From the NCBI RefSeq assembly GCF_004016445.2, contig NZ_SADT02000007.1, forward strand, positions 275,002 to 339,001: a stretch of 64,000 bases of DNA. Direction: 5' to 3'. Position 1 is the first letter of the stretch, and the number at the start of each line of letters is the position of its first letter. The notes beneath the pieces are model-generated. The model was not told where the DNA came from. It ran no database searches and saw only the letters and a list, made by a program, of their open reading frames with translations. Origin of the DNA: Mesorhizobium sp. M2E.F.Ca.ET.219.01.1.1. Lineage in GTDB: Bacteria > Pseudomonadota > Alphaproteobacteria > Rhizobiales > Rhizobiaceae. The position numbers were made by a program, and so were the translations under genes. Shown one piece after another: positions 51,676 to 60,095 of this stretch.

Positions 51676-52209
51676 TCAAGGCATGCGGGATTCGAAATGG
51701 ATGACCTCGCCATCGACCAGGAAGGTGCCGTTCCCGATGTGATGGATGGTTTTCGGCCTCGGCTGTTGCGGATCGATCCACGCCTTGACGACTTCCAGCA
51801 CGAAGAGATTGTATCTGTTGACCAGGCGCGTATCGACCACACGGCACTCGAGGTTGGCGAAACACTCGGCCACCAGCGGCGCCGATACCTGTTCGGCGGG
51901 AAGCGGCGTGAACCATGCGGTCGCGAACTTGTCCGTGTCCCGGCCGGAACAATTGCCAACTTTCACGACCTTCTCCGCGAGGCCAACGGCTGGGATCGCG
52001 ATCACGCATTCCCTCGTTTGACGCAAGGCGAAGAATGAGAGGTCATTGCTTGATACGATGCAGGCGATGGTTGGCGGCGCGACTTCCACCATCATGTGCC
52101 AGGACATCGTCATGACGTTCGAGCGGCCTTGCCTGGACCGCGTCGAAAGCAGGACGACCGGACGGGTTCAATGATCCGGTAGACCTCGGCAAGCGGCAAT
52201 TCCTTCATA
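51676..52209 (-). pseudogene. Frameshifted flavin reductase-like gene (FMN-binding split barrel)
   Basis: ATG 52209, after GAGGGA, opens MKELPLAEVYRIIEP, the usual N-terminus of this family, but then reads into RSSCFRRG and stops. Shifting frame by one base near 52163 restores PVVLLSTRSRQGRSNVMTMS, which joins seamlessly to the long frame (SWHMMVEV, FFALRQTRECVIAIP, GNCSGRDTDKF, CFANLECRVVDTRLVN, HFESRMP). One base, a G in the coding strand of CCC(G)GTCC, appears to be missing. Either the gene is inactivated or there is a sequencing error. An FNR-type box lies 72 bp upstream. Confidence 0.75.
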
Positions 52210-52281
52210 TCCGTCCCTCGCTTTGCATCTGAGGATGGGCTTGTTGTCATGGACTTGTCGCGGGCATTGCCATCGTTCGCC

Positions 52282-52295
52282 TTGATCAGGGTCAA
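52282..52295. promoter_or_regulatory. FNR/FixK-type box (TTGAT-CAGG-GTCAA)
   Basis: One mismatch to consensus, 72 bp ahead of the minus-strand flavin reductase start. A second, perfect box lies 20 bp away for the divergent genes. Confidence 0.6.
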
Positions 52296-52315
52296 AGCCG
52301 GCATGCCGGGCCGGA

Positions 52316-52329
52316 TTGATCATGATCAA
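52316..52329. promoter_or_regulatory. FNR/FixK box, perfect (TTGAT-CATG-ATCAA)
   Basis: A fully palindromic site 56 bp before ATG 52386, likely driving the small membrane protein, phasin and PHA synthase genes on the plus strand. Confidence 0.75.
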
Positions 52330-52385
52330 TGCCACCTTGCGCCGGACCTGCGATGTTCAAGCAGGACGACCAAAGGGGCTCGTCG

Positions 52386-52553
52386 ATGGCGACTGAAGAT
52401 TTCCTGCTGTGGGGCGCCGTGCCCTGCCTCGGCTTCATCGCCGGAGCCGCGATCTATTTCGAGCGGGCATCGTTCCGGCGAAGCAAAGGCTTGTCCGCAA
52501 GCCACGGCTTTGGACGCCACTCACGCCCGCATCAGCCAAAATCAAGAAATTGA
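52386..52553 (+). CDS. Small single-span membrane protein
   Basis: ATG 52386 follows AAAGGGGC. The 55-residue product has one hydrophobic helix (FLLWGAVPCLGFIAGAAIYF, residues ~5-25) followed by a basic, His/Ser-rich tail. No family recognised. It is the first gene after the perfect FNR box and lies 25 bp before the phasin gene, so it is probably part of the same transcript. Confidence 0.5.
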   Translation: MATEDFLLWGAVPCLGFIAGAAIYFERASFRRSKGLSASHGFGRHSRPHQPKSRN

Positions 52554-52578
52554 AGCGAGAAGCGAAGGGAAAGACACC

Positions 52579-52962
52579 ATGACGTGGAATTCGGAAGAGT
52601 TTCGTTCGCCCGAGCTGTTCCCTTTCGCCCAAACCGGGCAAAAATTCATAAGAGCGGCCGCCGCGATGCAGGCGCATTCGGTCCGCGCGCTGCTGCGCTA
52701 CCAGATTGAAGGCGTATCCTTCCTCAAGCGGCGCTTCGAGGATGACCTGAAGCTTGTAGAGAAGCTGACCGGCGGCGACGAATTCGTCGATGCGTTCGAC
52801 GTGTTCGTGAACTTCGTCCAGAACGCCACATCCGACTATGCGAAAGAGGCCGGCAAATTCGCTTCCATCGGCGCCAAACTGGCTTCGGAGACAGCCTGGC
52901 AAGTCCGCAAGGAGGCAGAAACGACGATGAACGACATGGCCGCGGCAACGCTTCCCGCCTGA
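52579..52962 (+). CDS. Phasin family protein
   Basis: The 127-residue, wholly helical protein (FIRAAAAMQAHSVRALLRYQIEGVSFLKRRFEDDLKL in family form; FVQNATSDYAKEAGKFASIGAKLASETA) has the amphipathic helices and Ala/Lys content of phasins, which coat polyhydroxyalkanoate granules. It is directly upstream of the PHA synthase gene (1-bp gap), which supports the assignment. AGGGAAAG precedes the ATG. Confidence 0.75.
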   Translation: MTWNSEEFRSPELFPFAQTGQKFIRAAAAMQAHSVRALLRYQIEGVSFLKRRFEDDLKLVEKLTGGDEFVDAFDVFVNFVQNATSDYAKEAGKFASIGAKLASETAWQVRKEAETTMNDMAAATLPA

Positions 52963-52963
52963 A

Positions 52964-54847
52964 ATGTCTTTGCCAGGGAAAAGCAGGCGCAAACCAGCCG
53001 CCGATCGGTCCTCCGTCTGGAGCAGTCATGACATGGTGGAAGATCCGGAGACACCGCAAGGCTCCAGGCGCAATGAGGTGGTGGCCGCGGTCGGCCCCCA
53101 AGTGCCGCAGTTGCCGGACGAAGGAACGCCAAGCGTCTATCGCGACGTCGACAGGCTCGCGCATGCCTTGGTGGGCGCCTTCACCGCGGGCGTCTCTCCG
53201 GTCAGCCTCCTGCAGGCCTGGCAGGACTGGCTGCTGCACCTGTCGACATCGCCGGGAAAGCAGGCGGAGGTCTCCACAAAGGCGGTCGAGAAGCTCGTCA
53301 GGTTCAATGATTTTCTTTTTCGCTGCGGGCTTGGAATGGGGACGGCTGCGCCAACCATCACGCCCTTGCCGCAAGACAGAAGGTTCCAGCACCATGCCTG
53401 GCAGACATTCCCCTTCAACGCCATGCAGCAAGCCTTCCTGCTCTCCCAGCAATGGTGGCACAACGCCACCAGCGGGCTTCCTGGAGTAACGAGAAGGCAT
53501 GAGGGCCTCGTCGAGTTCTACAGCCGGCAGATACTGGATACCGTCTCTCCTTCCAATTTCCCGGCGCTCAACCCGGAGGTCATCGACAGGACCTTGCGGA
53601 AAAACGGCGCCAACTTCGTCAACGGCGCCAGCAATATGGTCGACGACCTGATGCGACTGGCCGACGGCAAGCCGCCGGCTGGCGTGGAGAACTTCCGGCC
53701 GGGCATCGAGGTCGCCGCAACCTCGGGCGAGGTGATCTTCCGCAATGAACTGATCGAGTTGATCCTTTATGCGCCGATGACGGACACCGTGAAGGAGGAG
53801 CCGATCCTCATCGTCCCCGCCTGGATCATGAAATACTACATCCTCGATCTTTCACCGGGGAACTCGCTGGTCCGCTATCTTGTCCAGAGCGGCTATACGG
53901 TCTTTTGCATCTCCTGGCGCAATCCGGGTAGCGACCAGGCCGGAGTCTCGCTGGACGACTATCGCCGGCTCGGCGCTATGGCGGCCATGAATGCGGTCGA
54001 GGCGGCGACGGGAAGCAGCCGGATCCACGGGGTGGGCTACTGCCTTGGCGGCACGCTGCTGTCGATAGCCGCGTCGGCCATGGCCCGCGACGGCGATCAC
54101 CGCCTGGCCAGCCTGTCGCTTTTTGCGGCGCAGGTCGATTTCGAAGAACCGGGCGAACTCGGCCTGTTCATGGACGAGAGCCAGATCACGCTGCTCGAGG
54201 ACGTGATGTGGGCCGAAGGCACGCTCGACCAGCGCCGCATGGCCGGCGCTTTCCAGATGCTTCGCTCGCAGGATCTGATCTGGTCACGCATGGTGCGCGA
54301 ATATCTGCTCGGCGAGCGCGCTCCGATGAGCGACCTCATGGCCTGGAACGCCGATTCAACCCGCATGCCGTTTCGCATGCAGTCGGAATATCTGCGGCAG
54401 CTTTATCTGGACAACGATCTTGTCGAGGGCCGCTTTCGCGTCGAGGGAAGGCCTGTTCATCTGGAAGACATTCGAGCCCCGGTGTTCGCGGTCGGCACCG
54501 AGACGGACCATGTCGCGCCGTGGCGTTCGGTATTCAAGCTGACGTATCTCCTGGACACCGACATCGACTTCGTCCTGACCACCGGCGGACACAATGCGGG
54601 AATCGTGTCGGAGCCCGGACACTCGAACCGTTCCTACAGAAGGCTCAGTTGCCGCCATGCCGCCATTCGTCCCAGCCCGGACGAGTGGGCAAAAGAGGCG
54701 GCCGTGACATATGGCTCCTGGTGGCCGGCCTGGGTCGAATGGCTGGCCGGTCATTCCAGCGGCGAGGTCGCGGCCGACCGGGGCGATGCCTTGGGCACCT
54801 TGAAGACGGTTTGCGCCGCGCCCGGCACGTATGTCCTCGAGCGGTAG
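52964..54847 (+). CDS. phaC: Poly-beta-hydroxyalkanoate synthase
   Basis: The 627-residue protein has the PhaC N-terminal region (WQTFPFNAMQQAFLLSQQWW, ALNPEVIDRTLRKNG, NFVNGASNMVDDL) and an alpha/beta-hydrolase core with the nucleophile in GYCLGG (Cys360), an acid in GTETDHVAPW and a catalytic His in TTGGHNAGI. It polymerises hydroxyacyl-CoA into storage granules. ATG 52964 is immediately after the phasin gene; an alternative start at 53033, with GGAG upstream, would shorten it by 23 residues. Rhizobia usually have a main phaC elsewhere, so this may be a low-oxygen isozyme. Confidence 0.9.
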   Translation: MSLPGKSRRKPAADRSSVWSSHDMVEDPETPQGSRRNEVVAAVGPQVPQLPDEGTPSVYRDVDRLAHALVGAFTAGVSPVSLLQAWQDWLLHLSTSPGKQAEVSTKAVEKLVRFNDFLFRCGLGMGTAAPTITPLPQDRRFQHHAWQTFPFNAMQQAFLLSQQWWHNATSGLPGVTRRHEGLVEFYSRQILDTVSPSNFPALNPEVIDRTLRKNGANFVNGASNMVDDLMRLADGKPPAGVENFRPGIEVAATSGEVIFRNELIELILYAPMTDTVKEEPILIVPAWIMKYYILDLSPGNSLVRYLVQSGYTVFCISWRNPGSDQAGVSLDDYRRLGAMAAMNAVEAATGSSRIHGVGYCLGGTLLSIAASAMARDGDHRLASLSLFAAQVDFEEPGELGLFMDESQITLLEDVMWAEGTLDQRRMAGAFQMLRSQDLIWSRMVREYLLGERAPMSDLMAWNADSTRMPFRMQSEYLRQLYLDNDLVEGRFRVEGRPVHLEDIRAPVFAVGTETDHVAPWRSVFKLTYLLDTDIDFVLTTGGHNAGIVSEPGHSNRSYRRLSCRHAAIRPSPDEWAKEAAVTYGSWWPAWVEWLAGHSSGEVAADRGDALGTLKTVCAAPGTYVLER

Positions 54848-54862
54848 CTGCGTTCCAGCCGT

Positions 54863-54876
54863 TTGAGCGAGGTCAA
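54863..54876. promoter_or_regulatory. Weak FNR-type box (TTGAG-CGAG-GTCAA)
   Basis: Two mismatches to consensus, between phaC and the cytochrome gene, 34 bp before the likely ATG. The short distance makes it a doubtful activator site. Confidence 0.3.
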
Positions 54877-54910
54877 GGCGCGGCGTCCGCTCAAGGCCTA
54901 TTCAGCAGCC

Positions 54911-55237
54911 ATGAAACGTCGAACAGCGCTCAAGGTTCTGCCGTTTGCAATCGCACTCGCGTCGCCGGTCTGGGCGGGTGACAATCTCCAGGTTGCCTAT
55001 GGCAAAAGGCTGGTCGAAACAAACTGCGCGCGATGCCACGCAGTCGGCCGGACTGGCCAAAGCACCCATCCTGATGCCCCGCCTTTTCGTCTGTTGCACC
55101 GCCGCTATCCGATCGAGGACCTGCAAGAAGCCTTGGCCGAGGGAATCTCCACCGGGCATCCGGACATGCCCGAGTTCGTGGCCTCTCCAGATCAGATCGA
55201 GGCGATCATCGCCTATATCGGGAGCCTCGGCCGATAG
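54911..55237 (+). CDS. Small periplasmic c-type cytochrome
   Basis: The 108-residue protein starts at ATG 54911 with a signal peptide (MKRRTALKVLPFAIALASPVWA). The mature part has one heme site, CARCH (39-43), and a Met ligand in HPDMPEF (Met86). It belongs to class I cytochromes c and is likely to pass electrons in low-oxygen respiration. It shares orientation with phaC upstream and the DUF3775 gene downstream. Confidence 0.85.
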   Translation: MKRRTALKVLPFAIALASPVWAGDNLQVAYGKRLVETNCARCHAVGRTGQSTHPDAPPFRLLHRRYPIEDLQEALAEGISTGHPDMPEFVASPDQIEAIIAYIGSLGR

Positions 55238-55284
55238 CGGGGAGCCGCGGAAGAGAGCGCCGATGGCGCAAGAGGAGGTATCGG

Positions 55285-55710
55285 ATGAAACGCGGAATCG
55301 GAAGTGAGGAGACAGAGGCCCCTGAGCTGGCAATCTCGACCGGGAAGGTCTGTTTCATAATCGCCAAGGCGCATGGATTCGATGTCAAGGTTGCCGTCAC
55401 CGAGCCGGACGCGGGCTCCAATCCCACGGACGATGGTGAAATCGCGGTGCTTCAGGACTATGATGATGACCCCGTGCGCGAAGAGCTTGGGTCGCTGATC
55501 TCGGATCTCTCCGTCGACGAGCAGATCGACCTCGTGGCGTTGACATGGCTCGGCAGGGATGACGGCAAGGCGGCCGATTGGGACGAGGTTCGCCAACAGG
55601 CCGCCTACGCTCACAACAGGCATACGGCCGACTATCTTTGCGGCAACCCGCTGTTGGGCGATCACCTTGCGGCCGGACTGGATGCTCTCGGCCTGTCGTG
55701 CCCCGGCTGA
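55285..55710 (+). CDS. DUF3775 family protein
   Basis: An AGGAGG lies 6 nt before ATG 55285. The 141-residue acidic protein shows ISTGKVCFIIAKAHGFDVKV, DYDDDPVREELGSLI, DEQIDLVALTWLGRDDG and a C-terminal LLGDHLAAGLDALGLSC, which I recall as DUF3775. Function unknown; it is a cytoplasmic helical protein. Confidence 0.75.
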   Translation: MKRGIGSEETEAPELAISTGKVCFIIAKAHGFDVKVAVTEPDAGSNPTDDGEIAVLQDYDDDPVREELGSLISDLSVDEQIDLVALTWLGRDDGKAADWDEVRQQAAYAHNRHTADYLCGNPLLGDHLAAGLDALGLSCPG

Positions 55711-55717
55711 ACCGAAG

Positions 55718-55731
55718 TTGATGCACATCAA
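55718..55731. promoter_or_regulatory. FNR/FixK box, perfect (TTGAT-GCAC-ATCAA)
   Basis: Exact match to consensus, 52 bp ahead of a short remnant frame at 55784 and 165 bp before the alpha/beta hydrolase start. It may once have controlled a stress-protein gene now lost. Confidence 0.75.
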
Positions 55732-55783
55732 AGCGGGACGCTTTCGACCGTGCTGGTCGACCCGTCTCTGATGGAGTCCGGAC

Positions 55784-55837
55784 ATGAGGTACACGACGGT
55801 ACTGGTCCGGCTCGATATCGACGGTCAGCCTGGATAG
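55784..55837 (+). pseudogene. Possible 5' remnant of a universal stress protein gene
   Basis: An 18-codon frame reads MRYTTVLVRLDIDGQPG and stops. This resembles the first strand of UspA proteins (compare MSYKSILLNLNIDGP of the gene at 50745-51572), and it sits at the expected distance from a perfect FNR box. A further short frame (ATG 55838) runs into the alpha/beta hydrolase start. The similarity is short, so this is tentative. Confidence 0.35.
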
Positions 55838-55896
55838 ATGAACTTGCTTCCGAGCGAGGCAGGTCAATATCCGCTCACAGCTGGTGGAGCCCTCGC

Positions 55897-56886
55897 ATGA
55901 GTCGTATCGGCGGTTTCTTGCTGGTCATGCTTATCGCCACGGTGACCGCGGCCGGTGTCGCTTTCGTGCTTTACAGGAACGAGCTTGGTCGCCTGCGCGA
56001 CGCCGTCAGCCGAGGCAGCCTGGTCGCCAGGCTCGACATCGGGCCGGTTGAATACGCCGACCGCGGCGCGGGCATTCCACTGCTTTCGATCCACGGCGCC
56101 GGCGGCGGCTTTGACCAAGGCCTTGCCCTTGCTTCCGGTCTTGTGGGGGAGGGCTTCCGGATCATCGCGCCGTCGCGCTACGGCTATCTGCGCACACCTG
56201 TTCCGCAGGACCCCTCTCCAGCCGCGCAGGCCGATGCGTTCGCGGCGTTGCTCACTGAACTGGACGTTTCCAAAGCGGTGGTCGTCGGCGTTTCTGCCGG
56301 CGCGCGGTCCGCGGTCGAGCTGAGCCTGCGGCACCCGGACAAGGTCGCCGTTCTCATTCTGGTTGTCCCGGCCCTCTATTCGCCCACCAGCCCGGTCTCG
56401 ATCGACGTGGGCCGGGGTAACAGGTTTGCGTTCTGGGCTGTCAACACCGGCGGCGATTTCGCCTGGTGGGCTGCCGAGAACATTGCGCCATCAGTACTCA
56501 TTCGCTTCCTCGGCGTTCGGCCGGCGCTGGTAGCGGCCGCGCCCCAAGCCGAGACGGACCGTGTGATGAGCTTCGTCAGAGGCGTTGAACCATTGTCGCT
56601 GCGCTTCTCCGGCATCAATATCGACAGCGCCCCAGACCCGCATGAACGGCCGTTATCAGAAATCGCCGCGCCGACAATGATCGTCTCCGCGCGCGACGAC
56701 CTGTTCAACACGCTGCCGGCAGCCGAGTTCGCGGCGGCCAGGATTCGCGGCGCCAAGCTGGTGGTCTACGATACCGGCGGGCATCTTCTTGTCGGGCGCA
56801 TGCAGGAGGTTCGCACGGCTATCCGCGCCTTTCTGGCTGGCGCGGCTCTGATCCCGTCAACCGATAGCCGTCCGCCGAACCGGTGA
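55897..56886 (+). CDS. Membrane-anchored alpha/beta hydrolase
   Basis: ATG 55897 follows GGAG at 8 nt; the longer frame to 55750 is not protein-like. The 329-residue protein has an N-terminal hydrophobic helix (FLLVMLIATVTAAGVAFVLY) and an alpha/beta-hydrolase core: oxyanion HGAGGG, nucleophile GVSAG, acid in ARDD and His in DTGGHLLVG. The substrate is unknown. It is convergent with arcC, with a 45-bp gap. Confidence 0.8.
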   Translation: MSRIGGFLLVMLIATVTAAGVAFVLYRNELGRLRDAVSRGSLVARLDIGPVEYADRGAGIPLLSIHGAGGGFDQGLALASGLVGEGFRIIAPSRYGYLRTPVPQDPSPAAQADAFAALLTELDVSKAVVVGVSAGARSAVELSLRHPDKVAVLILVVPALYSPTSPVSIDVGRGNRFAFWAVNTGGDFAWWAAENIAPSVLIRFLGVRPALVAAAPQAETDRVMSFVRGVEPLSLRFSGINIDSAPDPHERPLSEIAAPTMIVSARDDLFNTLPAAEFAAARIRGAKLVVYDTGGHLLVGRMQEVRTAIRAFLAGAALIPSTDSRPPNR

Positions 56887-56931
56887 TTGTCGGCGTGAAC
56901 GAACGCCGCAGGGGCGCAGCGTCCACCGCGA

Positions 56932-57858
56932 TCAGCTGTTTTGCGCTCCTTGGCCGGGGGCCTCAAACCAGGTGCCGCGCTCGCCCCTGACAATTGCCAG
57001 GGCATCGTCGAGCTTGCCGATCGCGGCGGGCTTGCCCGTTGCTTCGGCGAACTCGGTCGCGGCACCGACCTTCGGCCCCATGGATCCGGCCGGAAAATTC
57101 TGTCCGGATATCTCTGTCGTGGCAACGTGCCGGAGCGCGCGCGCCTCCGGCGTGCCGAAGCCGGTATAGACCGCATCGACATCCGTCAGCATGAGCAGCA
57201 TGTCGGCCTTCAATTGACGCGCCAGAAGCGAGCTTGCCAGGTCCTTGTCGATGACGGCTTCGACGCCGATCATGCTGCCATCGTCGCGGGCGATGACCGG
57301 GACACCACCGCCACCCGTGCAGATGACGACGACGCCATGTTCGACCAGATAGGAGATCACCGACACTTCCAGGATATCGAGAGGGCGCGGCGAGGGCACG
57401 ACACGGCGCCATTTGTCTCCGTCGGGCGCAACGGTCCAACCGCGCGCGCCCGCGAGCCGCCGCGCTGTCGCCTCGTCATAGACGGGGCCGATCGGTTTTG
57501 TCGGATGGGCGAAGGCTGGGTCGCTCGGGTCCACCTTCACCTGGGTCAGCAATGTCGCGAACAGCCTCTGGCTGGTGAGGTTGCCGAGTTCCTGCTCGAT
57601 CATGTAGCCGATCATGCCGGCGCTCTCGGCGCCGAGCACGTCGAGCGGGAAAGCGCCGTCGGCCGAGGCCGCCGACTGCAGCGCCAGCAGGCCGACCTGC
57701 GGGCCGTTGCCATGCGTGACGACGAGCGAATGGCCCTGGTCGATAAGCGCCGCCAGAGCGGATGCCGCGCGCTTGACATTGCCGCGCTGATTTTCGGCGG
57801 TCATGGGCTCGCCGCGCCGCAACAGCGCGTTCCCGCCGAGAGCAACGACGATCAGCAT
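56932..57858 (-). CDS. arcC: Carbamate kinase
   Basis: ATG 57858 comes 1 bp after the arcB stop. The 308-residue enzyme has the amino-acid kinase motifs VVALGGNALL, THGNGPQVGLLAL, CTGGGGVPV, GVEAVIDKDLASSLLA and LTDVDAVY. It converts carbamoyl phosphate and ADP into ATP, the energy-yielding step of the arginine deiminase pathway. It ends the arc operon. Confidence 0.93.
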   Translation of the reverse strand: MLIVVALGGNALLRRGEPMTAENQRGNVKRAASALAALIDQGHSLVVTHGNGPQVGLLALQSAASADGAFPLDVLGAESAGMIGYMIEQELGNLTSQRLFATLLTQVKVDPSDPAFAHPTKPIGPVYDEATARRLAGARGWTVAPDGDKWRRVVPSPRPLDILEVSVISYLVEHGVVVICTGGGGVPVIARDDGSMIGVEAVIDKDLASSLLARQLKADMLLMLTDVDAVYTGFGTPEARALRHVATTEISGQNFPAGSMGPKVGAATEFAEATGKPAAIGKLDDALAIVRGERGTWFEAPGQGAQNS

Positions 57859-57859
57859 C

Positions 57860-58858
57860 TCAGTTGCCGATCGTGGCGACGAGCAGCGCCTTGATCGTAT
57901 GCATGCGGTTCTCCGCCTGGTCGAACACGATCGACGCGCCCGATTCGAAGACCTGATCGGTGACCTCCATGCAGTCGATGCCAAATTCGCGCGCGACCGA
58001 GGCGCCGACCTCGGTCTCGGTATCGTGGAACGCCGGCAGGCAGTGCATGAATTTCACGTGCGGATTGCCGCTGGCCGACATCACCTCGCTCGTCACCCGA
58101 TAGGGCGTCAGCAGGCGGATACGCTCAGGCCACGCCGACTTGTCCTCACCCATGGACAGCCAGACATCCGTGTAGATGAAGTCGGCGCCTTCGCAGCTCT
58201 TCACATCCTCGTCCAGCCTGAAGCGGCCGCCGCTGCGCTCCGCCAGGGTTCTGACATGGGCGCAGAACTCGTCGTCCGGCCAAAGCTCCTTGGGCGAAGC
58301 GATGCGCATGTCGATGCCGACCTTGGCGGCGCCAACGGCCAGGGATTGCGCGACATTGTCCCGACCCTCGCCGACGAAGGCGACCGTCATGTCGGACAAA
58401 TGTTTGTGCGTGAATTCGCGCATGGTCATGAAATCGGCGAGGATCTGCGTCGGGTGCGCTTCATTGGTCAGGCCGTTGTAGACGGGCACGCCGGCATGCG
58501 TGGCAAGCAGTTCGGCCTGATGTTGCGCAAAGCCGCGATATTCGATCGCATCATACATGCGGCCGAGCACGCGCGCGGTGTCCTTCATGGACTCCTTGTG
58601 CCCGATATGGCTGCCGCTTGGGCCAAAATAGGTGACGTGGGCGCCCTGGTCGTAGGCGGCCACTTCGAATCCCGTCCGCGTGCGGGTCGAGTCCTTTTCG
58701 AAGATGAGCGCGATGTTCTTGCGGACGAGGCGCGGTATCTCGTGCCCGGCCTGCTTGGCTGCCTTCAGGTCGGCGGCCAGCTTCAGCAGGAAGCGGATCT
58801 CGTCCGCCGAAAGGTCGTCCAGCGAGAGCACCGAGCGTCCATGAAGGTTGATCGACAT
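57860..58858 (-). CDS. arcB: Catabolic ornithine carbamoyltransferase
   Basis: The 332-residue enzyme has the carbamoyl-phosphate loop STRTRTGF, HPTQ, FVGEGRDNVAQSL, SMGED and HCLPAFHD. The length and STRTRTGFE form resemble the catabolic, ADI-pathway type. It releases carbamoyl phosphate from citrulline. The gene lies 11 bp downstream of arcA. Confidence 0.92.
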   Translation of the reverse strand: MSINLHGRSVLSLDDLSADEIRFLLKLAADLKAAKQAGHEIPRLVRKNIALIFEKDSTRTRTGFEVAAYDQGAHVTYFGPSGSHIGHKESMKDTARVLGRMYDAIEYRGFAQHQAELLATHAGVPVYNGLTNEAHPTQILADFMTMREFTHKHLSDMTVAFVGEGRDNVAQSLAVGAAKVGIDMRIASPKELWPDDEFCAHVRTLAERSGGRFRLDEDVKSCEGADFIYTDVWLSMGEDKSAWPERIRLLTPYRVTSEVMSASGNPHVKFMHCLPAFHDTETEVGASVAREFGIDCMEVTDQVFESGASIVFDQAENRMHTIKALLVATIGN

Positions 58859-58869
58859 TGGGGGTCCTT

Positions 58870-60084
58870 TCAGAGCGGGTCTCGGGCGATGGGGCAGGTC
58901 ATGCAATGGCCGCCGCCGCGGCCGCGGCTGAGCTCGGCGCCCTCGACGGTGATCACCTCGATACCCGCGCGGCGCAGAAGCGTGTTGGTGTAGACATTGC
59001 GGTCGTAGCCGATGACGACGCCCGGCTCGACGGCGACGACGTTGTTGCCGTCGTCCCACTGCTCGCGCTCGGCCTCGTAGCGGTCGCCGCCAGTGGCGAT
59101 GATCCGCAGCGATTTCAGCCCGAGAGCCTCCGCGACCACTGATATGAAGGGCTCCTTCTCCTCCCTGACCTCGACCGCCGCATCGCCGTCTCCGGGCCGG
59201 ATCGAGAAGGTGCGCAGCCTTTCGACCACGGGCGGATACATAGTCGCGAGGTCCCGGTCGCAGAAGGTGAAGACGGTGTCGAGATGCATGAAGGAACGGT
59301 CGCGCGGCATCAGAGCCGCGATCACGCGTGTAGCTTCTCCGGCGGCGAACAGGCTTCGCGCAAGATCGCCGACCGCTTGCGGCGTGGTGCGCTCGCCCAT
59401 TCCGACCAGAACGACGCCTCCGCCGACAGGCATGACGTCGCCGCCTTCGAGGCTGACGCCTGTTCCGGCCTGGGGCGAGACGAACGGGATGCCGCTGTCG
59501 CGGAACCTTGGATGGAAGCGATAGACAGCCTCGACATTGGCCGCCTCGGGCCGCCTGGCGGGCCAATACATCGGGTTGGCCGACACGGAGCGGTAGATCC
59601 AGCACGAGCTGTCACGGGTGAACAGCTGGTTGGGCAGCGGCGGCAGCACGAAGTCCTGCGGCGCGAGCGTCCTCCCGGTCAGCCCCCTGGGCTCGAACGG
59701 CAGTTCGGCACGCGCAATGCCGCCGACGAGACAGGTTGCCAGCAGGCCGGCCGACATTTCGTTCAGCCAGCCGCGCATCTCGTCGACCATGTCGAGGCCG
59801 ACCACGCCGGCATGCACCCGGCGGTCGAGAAGCCAGTCGCGGGCCTTGCCGATCCCCATGGTCTCGGCAAGCAGCTCGCCGAACGAATGCACCACCACGC
59901 CGCGCTCGCGCAAGGCATCGACGAAGACGTCGTGTTCCTGGCGCGCCCGCTTCACCCAGAGCACGTCGTCGAACAGCAGCGATTTGCAGTTGTCCGGCGT
60001 TAGCCTGCGCAGGCTGAGATCCGGTCTGTGGACCATGACCTCGCGCAGGCGACCGACTTCCGAATGCACTCCCAGATTTGTCAT
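58870..60084 (-). CDS. arcA: Arginine deiminase
   Basis: ATG 60084 follows GAGAGG. The 404-residue enzyme shows the ADI pattern: GVHSEVGRLREVMVHRPD, LFTRDSSCWIY, LEGGDVMP, SFMHLDTVFTF and the catalytic Cys in RGGGHCMTCPI. It hydrolyses arginine to citrulline and ammonia, giving both ATP (through ArcC) and acid protection. Confidence 0.94.
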   Translation of the reverse strand: MTNLGVHSEVGRLREVMVHRPDLSLRRLTPDNCKSLLFDDVLWVKRARQEHDVFVDALRERGVVVHSFGELLAETMGIGKARDWLLDRRVHAGVVGLDMVDEMRGWLNEMSAGLLATCLVGGIARAELPFEPRGLTGRTLAPQDFVLPPLPNQLFTRDSSCWIYRSVSANPMYWPARRPEAANVEAVYRFHPRFRDSGIPFVSPQAGTGVSLEGGDVMPVGGGVVLVGMGERTTPQAVGDLARSLFAAGEATRVIAALMPRDRSFMHLDTVFTFCDRDLATMYPPVVERLRTFSIRPGDGDAAVEVREEKEPFISVVAEALGLKSLRIIATGGDRYEAEREQWDDGNNVVAVEPGVVIGYDRNVYTNTLLRRAGIEVITVEGAELSRGRGGGHCMTCPIARDPL

Positions 60085-60095
60085 CGCATGGCCTC

